Below are positions 34,705-47,400 of a stretch of 64,000 nt of DNA, piece by piece (the first letter of the stretch is position 1; each line of letters starts with the position of its first letter). Source of the DNA: Podocnemis expansa (taxonomy: Eukaryota > Chordata > Testudines > Podocnemididae); contig ML682227.1 in NCBI GenBank assembly GCA_007922195.1, positions 190,349-254,348 on the forward strand. The letters run 5' to 3'. The position numbers and the translations under genes are program-made. The notes beneath the pieces are model-generated. The model was not told the origin of the DNA. It ran no database searches and worked only from the letters and a program-made list of their open reading frames with translations.

Positions 34705-36289
34705 AGAAAACAACTGGACAATATTCAGTATTTTTACTTTTTAAATGTGACCTGACTACTATACTGTGGTTGAAAAAAAGTAGCAGAGGTCAGTCTGTTA
34801 TCCTTTAATCTATTTCTTCCTTAAGGTGCCTCAAGAATTCTTAGTCATATATATTGCATTACTTATTTCAGCGCTATTTCCTTAATTTTTAGAAATAACA
34901 CCCCACATGGAGGGAATTAGTCTAGTGTATTTTATGATAAATAGATTCAACACTCACCTTTTTTCTAGATCTCCTTCAATAATTATCATCTATATTTGTG
35001 TGTGCCCACGTCTTGCTTTTAAAAAAGAGATGTATGAGATGAGATATGGTAAAGCCCTAATAAGCAGTGGACAGAGGAGGCCATTCAGGAGCTCTTATTT
35101 ACTCTCTCCTTTGAAACAAACAAAAGAAAAACCAACCAAACAAACAAAACAAAAACAAAAAATTGGGGTTCAAAGTGAAATTAAAAATGCAATATATGAT
35201 AAACAGAAAAAATGAAATATCCCATTGCCATGAGCAAGCAGAACTCAGAGCTCCTTGTTATTCCCTGGAAACTCATGGTTGAGAGCTCTTTTTTCTTTCT
35301 CTTTCTTCAGAGGCTGCATCACAGCTGTTAAGCTGTAATATGCTTTGCTGTGATCACATATTGTTCATGAGTCTGTGTCAAAAGATTGGATTGAGCACTC
35401 AGAATAAAAAAAAAATACATAAATCACATGTGTTTTTGGAAGCTCACAGCTAATCAAAGCCCTCGGAACAGGCCAAGCTGCTCTCTTCTTCATTTTCTAG
35501 TTCAATGACAGTTTAGCATTGTAAAATGGTAATTAGTGCACTGTCTGATTAAAACATTTTTCAATAAATTGTTTAAAATTGAAAAAAAATCTGAATTTTA
35601 TATTTTTTCAGTATTATATTTCATTCAACTACAGAAAAAAAAAGCATGATGGATAAATTCAAATATGAGGATAACATTAATCAGACTAAAAATAGCTTTT
35701 GTGGAAAATAGTTTAAAGGTGTTCTTAGAAAGTGTGGTGGAACAAACTGAAATAAATATCCTGGGAAATCAACATCTATGTCTTTGGTGCCAACACAAAG
35801 GAAAAACTACCTGACCCATCCATTTATTCCCCTACCCTCCAACTTCTCAAATCATAAGCCAACCTACAGGTGCCTTATGAACAAACTAAGAACAATGGAG
35901 AAGCCATTCTCCAATCTGTTGTAGTCACCAGGCAGAAGTTCTCATTAATTACATTGGATAATTAAAGTGTTGTTACACAGACTGCACACCTAGAAGAGAT
36001 GATCTCTCTTTTGTATTATATTCCATGTACTGGGCATAGTCAAAAGTGATGATTCTTAACTTTCACCACCACAATGCCAGTTTGTTGTAGCTTGGGGTCC
36101 AGTATCCTTCATCATGATTCAGTTATTTCCCCTTTGGCCCCATTACAGAAATGTATTTTGCCAAGAATATTTCTCCATAGGTACATACTTCATGTCCCCT
36201 TACCAAAGTACTTTCAGTGATTTACATTTATGTCAGATGCTATTAAAAATTGTGTAGTCCCAACCATTTCACTCTGGATTATTATAGAA
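34705..36289 (+). other. Intergenic AT-rich stretch
   Basis: No exon or recognised transposon. A short CAAA-rich simple repeat lies at about 35115-35160. Confidence 0.45.
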
Positions 36290-37159
36290 CAGACATGGCC
36301 AAACTGTGGCTCACAAGCTGCATGCAGCTCTTCAAAGGTAAAAGCGCAGCTCCCAAAGAATTCAAAAACAAAGCTCCATCAATGTTTCTGGCCCCACCCA
36401 GACACATTCTCCTCGGTGCCAGCCGAGGGAGAGAGGGATAGTTTAAGTCTCAAGACCCTTGAGCATTCTTCAGATGAATGCTCAGAGTGGAGCAGCACAC
36501 CTGGGTACCTCTGTTGGCTGGCCAGGTAAGATGGAGGAGGTTTGGGGGGTTCCTCTTTCCCACTGCCTCCAAAGCCGGCAGGAGAGATTGCTTCTCTGCC
36601 ATGGCTGGAGGCTGCAGGGGCGATCGCTTCCCCCACCACAGCAGGACCCGTCAGGGGAGACTGCTTCCCTGCCGTGGCCCAAGCCAGCAGTGCGGGGACC
36701 CTACTCGCCATCGGGGCAGGGTAGGGACTCCTGTTGCTGCCTCTGGTCATGGCAGGGAAATGATTCCCCCTGCTTGCTCTGGCTGTGGCAGGGGATCGTT
36801 TCCTCCTGCCATGGCCAGATTCAGCAAGGGTGATCCCTTCCCCCTGCCATGACCAGAGACACAAGGGGGGGAGTTGCTTCACTGCCAGCTGGGGCCAGTG
36901 GTGGCAGGGTGGGTCCCCTGTCCCCATGGTGGCAGGGTAGGGACCCCCATTGCCGGCTCTGGCCACAGGATAAGAGTCACAATCCCCCTCCCTGCCACTG
37001 TATAGATGGGCCCTGGACTGAGGCTGGGGGGGGCACCTTTGGGGCTACTTGAACTGGGCACCAGAACCCCTAGTTACAGCCCAGCCCTGCCGCAGTTCTT
37101 GAAGATTTCATAAACAATTTGTGTGGTGCTTGAGTTCCCTAAATTTGGCCACCCCTGTG
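36290..37159. mobile_element. hAT-like element with GC-rich minisatellite interior
   Basis: Ends CAGACATGGCCAAA and TTTGGCCACCCCTG are inverted. TATAGAA flanks it on both sides (36283-36289 and 37160-37166), a 7-bp or longer target duplication. The interior 36530-36870 repeats units containing GGCAGGGGA and CTTCCCCTGCCATGGC. Confidence 0.7.
36530..36870. repeat. Minisatellite inside the hAT-like element
   Basis: Imperfect units of about 55-65 bp with GATTGCTTC or GATCGCTTC, CCTGCC(A/G)TGGCC and CAGGG. Long open frames on both strands here are by-products of the repeat. Confidence 0.6.
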
Positions 37160-37989
37160 TATAGAATGACTGTGGACTGGGCTGGCTTCTACGTGTCAAA
37201 GGAGCCCTCCCAATAATTGCCACTGTAAAATAGTCCCTTTCAAAATCTCTCAGAACCCATACTTCCTTCCTGTACTAGAAATGATAGGCTAGGCACCCAG
37301 AGGACAATGCCACTCTAAAGAATTTAGAAGAATGGTCATGGAGATGCAGAATAAATGTGGAGTGGAGCCAGAATGGAGGCACTGAACCATTTGTGTTCAA
37401 ACCATTTCTGTGCTACCCAGTTGCTAACAATGGCTCAGTTCTAAAGCATGTTTATGCCTCAAACTGATTTTATTTACCTCACAGCTTTCTAAGGTTTGCT
37501 CACACACAGACACACATACATTAAAACATGTAATAAACATGGTGAACAAAGATTAATTAATGTGGAAGTAAAACTGTAATATTTTATTTCTCTTCACCTT
37601 CTTATTTGTAATTTCTTCTGAGTGTGCTGGTCAGGGTGCAGGACTTCTGATGGACACTTCCTCTGTGGCAGAAACAAGAGCCTTCAATGCATTCTCATTT
37701 TTTCTCATGGCTGCTGCTGACCCTACCAAAAGAGAATAGACAGATGATCTCTCTCCTCTGGGATTTAAATATCATGTAATAGCAGAACCAGAAGTGTTTT
37801 CAGCCTGAGAGAGACGTTTCTTCACATTGACATTGTTCCATTTTCCAATTTCTCACTTAAACTTAGTTCAAGGGGCATGGTCCCCACTTAGTAACAGTCC
37901 TATGGCATGATGAGGCAAACATCCAGGAAGGTTCCATTTAGAATTTTAGGATGCGTCTTTTGTTAAGATGCAGCAACGTGCATTGGTCT

Positions 37990-38215
37990 CAGGCCTAAGA
38001 GAACTTTCGAGTAGCTAATAGGAAAACCATTCTATCTATAGGAGTATTGGGACAGGCTTCCAAGGAAATCCCCATCATTGGTGGCTTTAAGAACTGATTT
38101 GATAAACACCTGTCAAGGATGTCTGGGTCTACTTTGTCCTGCCTCAGTGTGGGAGAGGACTTCTTGAGGTTCTTTCTAGAATTACATTTCTGTGATTCTC
38201 TCATTCTGTGATTTA
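37990..38215 (+). mobile_element. CR1 3' end fragment, sense
   Basis: It reads TATTGGGACAGGCTTCCAAG, CCCCATCATTGGTGGCTTTA and CACCTGTCAAGGATGTC and ends near TCTGTGATTCTCTCATTCTG, the CR1 3' UTR with a degenerate tail repeat. Confidence 0.75.
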
Positions 38216-41200
38216 GCCTTAACCCATAGAATGTGTGCTATGCAGAATTGCAGGAGCTCACCATGCATTCATGTCTTACCTCATCTGCTGACTGATATTA
38301 ATAAAGCTATGCACTTCAGAGTTTTTATTAATGTACGAATTAGCAGACAGCCAAATATCACCCCTTCAAGAGGGTGGCAGATCTGAATTTAAAATGTCTG
38401 GAGAAAGGTAATACAAAGCTGCAGGGAATACACTTGAGATTTATAGCTTGCTTCGTACTACACAGAAGGCCAAGGGAGATTCTACACCTGTCCAAAAATG
38501 GCATATTAAGAAAAGTGGATAGAAAATTAAATGAAGAGACACAGGGACAACAGGAAGTGTGCTGTTTCCCTGGAAAAGCAATACAAAATGTAACTGCAAG
38601 TCTACACAGGATTCTGAATTCATCTAACTAATTTCCACTGGTGATGATACCCATTGGAACCTGTGAGTATGGGGACAAAGGAGGCTAATGCTGGGCCAAA
38701 TTGCTGGGTGGGGTTGGAGTTAGGTCCAGGGCTTTGCACATGAACTGCCTGCCCTTCACAGGATCCCTGGGATTTGGGCTGGAAAAAACCCATGTTCTAC
38801 ACACAAGCAACAAGCAGCAATCTTGTGTTAATCACGCAGCAGTTCTACAGCCTTGGGGTTGGGAAAGGGGCCGGGAAGGAACAAAGATAAAACAAAGCTC
38901 AATTGGCAGGTGGTGATGGAGTTACAGCAAAGGCAGATAAATCTGCATATCAACACCTGAATACAGAGTACAGCAGGAGAGTGTTATCTCCTGTTTCCCA
39001 TGCTTATTAGAGAAAAGTTTGTGAAATCTCCCCTTTTTGTAAGTTGCTTGTTAAGGAATGTGTAGTCATTTCTGTTGCAAAGCTAATATGTTTCAGGGTA
39101 AAGCACTTGTTCTCTCTTAAGCTAAAGCTGTAAATAACTGGGGTGGAGATAATTATATTTGTCCTATATCTATGAATATTCATTTTATGATCATCATGTT
39201 ACCACAGAGAGGTTTTAGGGGTGTTGAAGATAGTGTGTGTATTTAAAAATTATTTTGCATACATTGTGAAATAATTAATTCGGGGCTCAATTCTGTGCTC
39301 ACCAGGTGAAGGGGAACAAGTGGACTAGATACTGAACTGAATAAGCTGCTCCTTATTACTTCATCCAGTTTGGACCTCATCTGTCTTGATCCTGGCTTTT
39401 GGGACTGGACACCCCAATGTGGAAATGGGTACTTTCAATTCAGCTTCTATAATGTAGTTACATGGTTCAGCTCTGGAACTTTTGGTTCAGCTTCTATGGT
39501 ATGGTCCTGGTTGGACTGTTTGGTGGAAAAGGACAGGTGCCATTTCTCCCTCCTGGGGTGCCCCCACCTGATTCATGGAGTTCATGTTTAAAATGGATCA
39601 AGGATACTCTCAATAATGGAAAAGCCTCCAGAAGGAGGTAGAAATCTTTTTGCCTACAGGGCCTGATGACAGGAATGTCTTGGAGGTGGAGGGAATTTAT
39701 TGCAATAGATACTCAGACCTCTGCTCTGCAGGGTGTAAGTGATCAACAACATGCATACTGATCCATCAATCAGTGATGGCAACATGGTGGAGGATCTGGT
39801 GTCCTCTATACAGGAATGGAAGGACTGGGTCATTTCTGTAGAAGCCACTCAAGGGGAGCACAGTCATGAAGTGGTCCCCAATAACGGTCTTGGAAGAGTA
39901 ACCCCCCACACTTGTTACCTGTTCTTTTCATCCCTGACTCTTACCATCCCCTCTCCACCTTCCTATGAGGAAGTTGATAATCCCTCTGTCCATTAATAAC
40001 CAGAACTATTCTAATTGCCCCTAAGATGCAGGTCCCCAGGATTTGGTTTGCAGGTTGGGGGCAATCCCATGGTGGATATTCAGGCTAGTCAATTGTACTG
40101 GGAAATGCCTGGCAAGAAATCATTGTTACTGCCAAGGATCCCTAAGAATGGACAGCTTAGGTCTGGGAGACTGGACTTACGCCTTGTATATTTAATCGTT
40201 TCCTAACCTGGTTGGTGGTAATGGAATAGGCTCTTTAAGGCCTGGATGGAGCCACTGTCCCATGACTGTGGGATGCAGTCCTGGGACCCCTTGCTTCCAG
40301 CATTCAGGCATGAAACCAAAAGTATCACGCTATTATTTCCAATATGTAGGCCACTTGTGGATACATATCTTCACATTGGACTCATTGCTTCCTTTCCAGG
40401 TGTAGGAGAAAGTAAAAGGTTAAAATAGGAAAGAAGTATAAGTGTCTAGGGGTTGCCACAAGGTCTAATGAAGTAATCCAAAACAATAGGCCGGAATGGA
40501 ATGTACACTGGGTCTGAACTGAAGGTACCAACAAGATACAGGTCATGAAAGTTCAACCTTACTAAAACCAGCAAAAAACAAGATGAAATTGCAATAATCA
40601 GTAGAAGAAAATGAGGATGTATTTGGAGAAAGGTGGTGTTGGGTCATCTAATACCAAAGAGATAAGGAGGTATGTTTTACATAGATGACCCATGCAAAGG
40701 TAATTTTTGGTCAAACCTTAACACCTGTATGGATGGAGATGCCCAGGGATGCATGGACCTATCAAACTAATTGATGGCATCAAAATGGGGTGCATGGACC
40801 AATCAAGGTAAATGCAGATAAGAATGTAAAAGTAGGAGCCCCGGAGCCCAGATTTTGTGCAGCTGAATGGGGTGACAGTGACTCCTGTCATCAGTTGAGC
40901 TGTTCTGTTGCATTGAGAACACCAGTGAAGTCAACAAATCTATTATTATAGATTGTTTGCCATAGTGCTATGTTGCAATAAAGGCGAGCCTGGCACCTTC
41001 ATTTCTACAAGGATCTGTGGTTTTGTTGGTTTCCTCAATTGTGGGTGTTGCTTCAGTTTACCTCTTGCAGACAGTGTACATCTTGACTTCAAATCACTGA
41101 ACTAACTGAGTTCTCATGAGAGATTTGAACCAAAGGTAACCCAAATTGTTAATCAAATAAACACATTGGTTTACAATCACCAAGCTAACTGAGCTCCTGC

Positions 41201-41290
41201 TTAAGATCTACATCAGGGTCTAGATCACTGAACTAATGGAGTCCCCAGTTAGCCATCTGAGCCAGGGGTAATCCTGAGGGACCCCCCTTC
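38216..41290 (+). other. Intergenic stretch with unassigned repeat-like DNA
   Basis: No exon or lectin motif seen. Positions about 40440-41060 could include an LTR (AATAAAGGCGAGCCTGG close to a possible 3' end), but no paired LTR or primer-binding site was identified. Confidence 0.35.
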
Positions 41291-42050
41291 AGAGATTCAT
41301 GCACACATTCACACATGCAGCCAAACTGATATCAGCACTGGACACAAAACAACATTGATAAAAACACATCTTGCTGGTGCACCTGACCACAATCTGCCCA
41401 TCATGCCACACCAGGGTAGATCTGTATGGTATAATGAGAACATTGCCAGCCAGCTTCATCAGGCAATCTTCAGCCTCACTGCTGCAGCTCATAATGGACT
41501 CACTGGCAGGGCCAGCTCAAGGGCTTCTGGTGCCCCAAGCCAGCTTTTGCTTATGCACCCCCTCCCAGGGCGGCGCGGGTGGAGAATAGAACCTGGCCTC
41601 TTGGCCAGCTCTCCCCACCCCTGGGGCAGGGAACTGCCAGCCGAATGGTGGAGTGGGACAGCCCCCGCTCTCTCGCCCCCCTTCTGGGCCAGCTGTTCCT
41701 CCCTAGGGGAGTAGAGGTCCAGCCTAGAGGTGGGATGAGAGAGTAGGGCCCAGCCTCTGGTCTGGCCTGCTCCACCTCTGGACTTGGAGTGGCAGGCTCA
41801 GAGGAGCGGTGTGAACTTGGGGTCCAGCTTTTGGCACCCTTAAGTTTAGGCACCCTGAGCCAGGGATTCATTGGCTCATAGCTAGAGCTGGCCTCTCTCA
41901 TCAAGGTGGAACAGCTCACTGTGATGGTACAGACAATGGCCCTCTGTCCTATGCAGGCTACGATGAACTCTTTTCTCATATTCATGAATTCAGTTTTCCC
42001 AGGGTTGACCATCACATATTACACAGAGCAAAATCAATCATATGGGGGGA
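41290..42050 (-). pseudogene. Possible LINE reverse-transcriptase remnant (minus)
   Basis: On the minus strand, a VNPGKTEFMNMRKE segment (about 41970-42015) resembles the region after the catalytic palm of a LINE RT. Nothing else is conserved, and the hAT-like element interrupts it. The assignment is tentative. Confidence 0.25.
41508..41897. mobile_element. hAT-like GC-rich non-autonomous element
   Basis: Left CAGGGCCAGCTCAAGG and right AGAGCTGGCCTCTC are near inverted repeats. The GC-rich interior includes CCCCTCCCAGGG. It has split an antisense region with LINE-like coding traces on both sides. Confidence 0.5.
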
Positions 42051-42529
42051 CCATGTCTGTTTGTAAATGGAAATTCTCACAAGGTTATTGCAGTGGGAGG
42101 GAAGATCTGGGAGAAATAATAAAAATCCTCAGCTATTGTATTTGGATTTAAGATGTACAGTGGATCTATTGACTAGAACTGAAACATGTGTGGCCAGTGG
42201 GATACCCTGTTTTATAAGATACACAACCTTGGTGTTACTGCAAAATTCTTGCACAGCTTTAGATAGTGCCTTTTGGATGCCATTGAGTGCTTGCACTGCA
42301 TTATCAGCCATGTCTAAGGGTACGTCAGGTCAAGTGGTGGTGACAATCGAGGGGAATATTTAATTTGAGGAGAATTAGACTCACTTTATATCACTGACTT
42401 CTGAGCCATAAAAATGTGTGTGTATAGGGGGATTGGTGGTTAAACAGAAGTGACACAATTGCGAACTGGCTGCCCAAGCATGGAATATCAAATATCTGAG
42501 AGTAATAAAATGGGTTGGGTCTTTCGTTT

Positions 42530-43030
42530 CTTAGTGTGTTAATGGGTCTTGAAACACAAAACGTTCCCCATTGAATTAAAGGGTTTCATAATTCACTGTG
42601 GTTGTGGCAAGATGTGACTGTGATAATGAAGTAGGTAAATTTCACACCATTTATCCATTATCTCACTGTCCATTTTACATCCTGTCACTCCTGCTCCATG
42701 CCGTGGAAGCTGTTTCTATCTTACCCCTCTTTTAGGTTTTGCTTTCTCCTATTTTCACACCAAATCTCATTAATTAATCTGTTTGTGTATGTGTCCTATG
42801 CATGTAATGTGCATGGCCCTAAAAGCTATGTGCCACACTATGGCACCTGTCGAATGGCTCTCTCCCAGCTTCCAGAAATGAAGATTTTGCCACAAGCATC
42901 TATGAGAGAAAGCTGCAGTAATACTCTGCTGTACTTTCCTAGGATATGTTGTTTGTGCTTGCTGGGTCCTAACTGCCTAGTAAGAACATCCATAAATCTT
43001 TGTCACAAAATGCCAGATTTCCTGGTACTC
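42530..43030 (+). pseudogene. psi-3: broken last exon of a KLRG1-like gene
   Basis: This aligns with the last exon and flanks of gene 2 (34100-34460) and psi-1 (19350-19690): CTGTTTCTATCTTACCC, CTCCTATTTTCACAC, and then the exon remnant at about 42810-42921. The cysteine of QHCG is Tyr, one nucleotide is missing before the aligned TAA (42919-42921), and the SWIC motif is gone. No other exon of this copy was found. Confidence 0.75.
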
Positions 43031-43033
43031 GAA

Positions 43034-43453
43034 GACTATGTCCACACATACGTCATTATTTTGACATAAGTTATTTTGAAATGAGTTATTTCGAAATAAA
43101 GTCCTTATTTTGAAATAAGTGAATTCAAATTAAGGGAAAGCCTGCTATTGAAACGGCTGTTATTTCGAAATGGTTATTTTGAAATAAGGCCTTTTGGACG
43201 TGTTGTTTCGAAACAGTTGTTTCAAAACAATGGTATTGTTTCAAAACAACATGTCCAAATGGCATTATTTCGAAATAACCATTTCAACATAACAGCCATT
43301 TTGAAATGAATAAGGTTTAAGTTGTTTCGAAATGACGGTTATTTCAAAATGACAGAGCCTGTCATTTCGAAATAAGAAAATGTTGTGTGGACCTAATCTT
43401 TATTTTGAAATAACCAGCGTTATTTCGAAATAAAAGAGACTTGTGGACATACC
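43034..43453. repeat. MITE family A, copy 5
   Basis: Left GACTATGTCCACAC, right TTGTGGACATACC. The whole interior is a dense array of TTATTTTGAAATAA, TTTCGAAATAA and TTGTTTCGAAACA modules with almost no core, so this is the most compact copy. Confidence 0.8.
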
Positions 43454-43899
43454 CCAAGTATGTTAGCAGTCAGGGCTCTCATTATGCCAGAGCTAATGTA
43501 GGCATTTGGGTAGAATTGTACTTGAAACCATAGGAAGCACAGCATTGTTTTGATGTGCAAGCACATAATTTCTTCATTAATGAACACATTGTTGATCTTT
43601 GTAGTCCTGCTCTTTAACACAGCCATATCATGAGACAATTGTAAATAAATAAAATTCAGTTGGAGAATATTAGGCCTCATTGTTATACTGAGAGTGAACT
43701 AAGCAGCAGAGAACATGCTGTTATTCTTGCCTGTATTTTTTCCTTAACATGTGTCTGCTGTAGCTGCACTATGGCAGTCTGACCTAGTGGCCAGAGCAGG
43801 CACTGTGTGCCAGGCCAAGTCAGATATCAATAGTCAGAGTTTGAAACAAACCAGAGAGCAAACAAGGAGGCAGGCATTAGGAGGCAGACAGTGTCAGTT

Positions 43900-44345
43900 T
43901 ACCCATAGATCACTGGTTTTCAGGGAACCAGTTTGTTACCAGTATGGGTAGTGTAAGGCAGTGTCAGGGAGTTTTATTTCAGGCCCACTTTGTTTAGGGA
44001 AGAGCAGGTACTTTTTCCTTCCCTTAGAAAAGTGTATTAACTCCTGAGGCTAAGATATCATACAGATGTATAACTTTTATTTAATTTGCCTCACTTTGCA
44101 CCCTAATAGAAGCAGAAGGAATTGTGTATTTAAAGATTTGCAGGTAAGATCACCCTGGTGACATGTAGTTCTCTGTTTAGAATTCTATGACCTACTACTC
44201 CTTGGGGTAACACATATTGGATACAGATTAGTGAGGTGTCTAGTCTAAAATTCACCCCCATCACACCCCCACCTGCCCCAGCATCCTGCATCTTATTAGG
44301 CTCTACAGTAACAGGACAGATTACTCTTTCACACCATGTCACTTT
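43900..44345 (+). other. Duplicated 5' flank, fragment copy 3
   Basis: TTCTCTGTTTAGAATTCTAT, CTTGGGGTAACACAT and flanking words align with 23690-23760 and 52860-52940. It is a stray fragment without exons. Confidence 0.5.
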
Positions 44346-44348
44346 TAA

Positions 44349-44592
44349 ACTTTGTCTACACTAAGAGGTGTGATTTCCCTGGCTGAGTACAAGTCCTCTA
44401 ACTGGCACTCACTGATCTAGCACAAATTGAAATAGCAGGGTGCCGTGGTAGTGGCAATGCAGGCATGGGTTAGCTGCGTCAAATATGTACCCACTGGTTT
44501 TGGGGGGCTTTGTATTTGACTTAGCTAAGCCATGCCTCTGCTTCCACTGCCCATGCCACCATGGCCATGCTCACAGCATTGACATAGCCCTA
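44349..44592. repeat. Short MITE (TGTCTACACT ends)
   Basis: Left TTTGTCTACACTAAG and right TTGACATAGCCCTAG form the terminal pair. The interior is not palindromic. Confidence 0.5.
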
Positions 44593-44814
44593 GACACCAT
44601 GCTTCTGAAACTGCCCTTCGACCTGCCTCAGTCAGTGACTTGCCTCACTCTGTTCCCATTCTCCTTCACTCTGGAGTCACACGGTCTGGGCAAAGAGGGC
44701 TGAAAATGATTGTGGAACAAGTACCTTCTGGAGCAGTGATGGTTTCCTGGCGCTGATGGCATAGCTGCTGATGAAAGTAAAGCTGCTCATGCTGAGCTTG
44801 GAAATCAGAAAGTC

Positions 44815-45105
44815 AGCCCTAGTTTACACTAAAGGACTTTTTTTGCAGCAGTCGACTGCCAGTTACGCAAGGAATGTAAATTCCTTGCGTAACTGGCAGT
44901 AACTTTTTAAGCTGCCAGTACATGTCAGGGAAAAGCTGATCGCAAATCCCTTGCAGTCGGCTTTCCCCTATGCCCCCTGACTCCCAGGACTTCTGGGGAC
45001 AATTTCCAGGAGTGCCATAGTGAGTTCAGACTCACTGCAAACTGCTCCCCAAAAGCCGAGCTTACATCAGCAAATTTGCTGCCATAAGTATAGGCATACC
45101 CTCAG
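44815..45105. repeat. MITE with near-perfect central hairpin
   Basis: The left edge is AGTTTACACTAAAGG. It contains an inverted repeat with 20-bp perfect arms (44856-44875 and 44880-44899) and a 4-nt loop. CTGCCAGT and GCAGTCG words recur on both sides. Confidence 0.65.
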
Positions 45106-46454
45106 AGAAGTTAGAGATGAGACAACTGTGGATCCCATTAATGTGCCCTCTAAATTGATGATGCAGCTCAGCAAGTTATGGATGCAGCTGATCAAGTTCC
45201 CCATCACTTTCCGACCGCCACTAGGCCCCTTCCCCACTGCCTGCTGGCTCCCCAAGGGCATCCATAACTTGGTCAGCTGCAGCATCAGCTTAGCGAGAAC
45301 ATAGCACCTAATCTTGAGCATGAATGTAAGAATGCAACTCTGCTTATTGCTTAATATACTAAGCATTCAGAGCATTGTATGGAGCTATTTTTTAGAATAG
45401 TCAAAATAAGACTGTATTGTATATTAAAGAATTCTTCCTGTAACTTTTACCTCAGCCTTCAGTTCCATCTGCTGAGGTGGAACTATGAGAAAATAAAAGT
45501 ATCAGGCTAGACATATGGGTAACAGAGAGCTGGGAGCTATTGTTAGATTTGTCTTCCTCTATCTGGGTGGAATTATTTCATCTTTCAAACCATCTGCACC
45601 CATAATCATTAAAAAAAATCATTTAAAAATGCAGCCAAATGCACACTTGTTCCCACAGTCCATAGTTTGCTTTCAGACTTACCTTTCCTATCTTTACCAA
45701 AAATCCACCCCCTCACTTTTCACTGGCGAATTCCCAACACATAGATGCAGCCTGTGCTTACCCAATCCTTGACCAGGGTAGGCAAAAATCATGATTTTAA
45801 GACAATAAATAAAAGCACTAGATTTTAAATGTAAATGCTGATTTTTATTTAGAATTGATTTTGTAATTGCATGTTGCTAGTTCTTCATTTTCTTTCAATT
45901 TTATACTGCCTTAAACTGCCAAAGTGGCTGTTTTGTTCTTGTTTCTTTAATTAGTTAATTAACAGCAAGTTAGAATTTCTGATTTTACTTACTGATTTTT
46001 TTCCTGCTTTGAAATCTCACATTTAAAATACTCCTTGCTAAAAAGACACATCTGGGGCCTCATTAACTTAATTACTATGAGAAAAGTGAAACACAAAATT
46101 GACCTGCAAATAGCCTGGACCACATTAACAATCAAAACCAGCCCCTGATCTTCCACAAGTGACACAACTGTAACACCCTCACCACACTGAATTACTCCAT
46201 CAGCTTTTGCATGGCCCGCTAAATGTCGTTAGTGGACTGAGTCCAAATTCTTTGTCATGTTCACACTAAAGCCATTTTATTTTGAAGATTTTATGCCACT
46301 GAGAAAAAAATGTTTAACGAAAGTGGAACTGCAGGGGCAGACAAGTGAATACACTTAATCATAGTTTTAAGCTTCTGAAATAAGTGGTGCTCCACTGCAT
46401 GAAAACTGCCTTTTTGTAAGCTCACACAACATGTATAGGAAATGCTCTAGATAC

Positions 46455-46700
46455 CCAGGCACCTTTCCTACCTGCCGCCTGCTCACCCAAGCTCCAACCT
46501 GTCCCCTAGCCACCCAGCTTCCCCAGTCTCCCAGACCCAACCTGACCCCTTCCCTAGCCCTCCCACCAGCTTCCCCAGTCTCTGAGCCCCAATCCCTCCC
46601 CCTCCTCCAGCTGCCAGCTTCCCACCCAAACCCACCTGCCTTGTCTCCAGCTTCCCCAGTCTCCCAGCCTTGATTTGACTCCATCCCTAACCTGTCTGCT
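46455..46700 (+). repeat. Pyrimidine-rich minisatellite
   Basis: Repeats of CCAGCTTCCCCAGTCTC with CCCAGCC/CTGAGCC links, at least three units (about 46515, 46565, 46645). Pro/Ser open frames across it are incidental. Confidence 0.65.
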
Positions 46701-47049
46701 GGCTCCCCAACACTGCGGGCCTTCCCCACCACCCCTCGCACACTTTCCCTACCAGCTGCCCATCCCCGAGACCTACCCAGGGCCTCCCTTCCCCCTTACC
46801 TCGCTTTCAGAGCTGCTGCAACCTGGCTGGCCTCAGGCTGCTGCTCCCACCCTGAGCATGCTCAGGGCGGGGGATTTAAAAACTCCCAGCCTAGCTCAGC
46901 TGAGCCAGCTACCTGCCAGCTGGAAGACTATGTCTTCTGGTCAAGTAGGGTCCATGGCTGCTGGCTGTGCATATCTGGCAGTGTTCCCTGCACGGGTGAG
47001 CAAAGGGAGCTGTGCACCCACCTGCTCACTCAACTTACATGGAACATTG

Positions 47050-47400
47050 GCATGCCTGTATCCTAGGGGGAAATGCAAGATGTCTCCCTGTAGCACTTTC
47101 CTAATGCTGTCCTAGCAATTTAAATGTCCAAAATTATGTGGCTTCAAGACCTCTGTAGTGGAGCCTGTTCCAGGAGACTGTGGGTCTCATAATATAAAGT
47201 ATAAGAGATTGTCTGGACTAGCTACAGTGTGTGTGTGCCATAAATATTGATACTGACTTCAGCATTAAATGGTTGTGGATTACCTTTTAATTTAACACCA
47301 TAGGCCTGGTAAGCATCACTGTGAAGCAAGAGGAAAGCCCCTTTGTTCTGAAAATTTGGATGGGGAGGAGCTGTAACATGCTGTACTCGTGTATACCCTT
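47050..47400 (+). other. Duplicated 5' flank of gene 3, first part
   Basis: Colinear with 22955-23235: GTAGCACTTTCCTAATGCT, ATGTCCAAAATTATG, GGTAAGCATCACTGTGA and GAAAGCCCCTTTGTT. The alignment resumes at 52380, so about 5 kb was inserted here. Confidence 0.6.

Noticed and set aside
36379..36966. Minus-strand open frame and several plus-strand frames
   Set aside because: They cross a minisatellite inside a hAT-like element and change with the repeat unit.
43034..43453. Regularly repeated short words, CRISPR-like at first sight
   Set aside because: The units are palindromic transposon modules at irregular spacing without unique spacers, and the host is a vertebrate.
46367..47115. Pro/Ser-rich and Gly-rich open frames
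   Set aside because: They are produced by the pyrimidine-rich minisatellite at 46455-46700.
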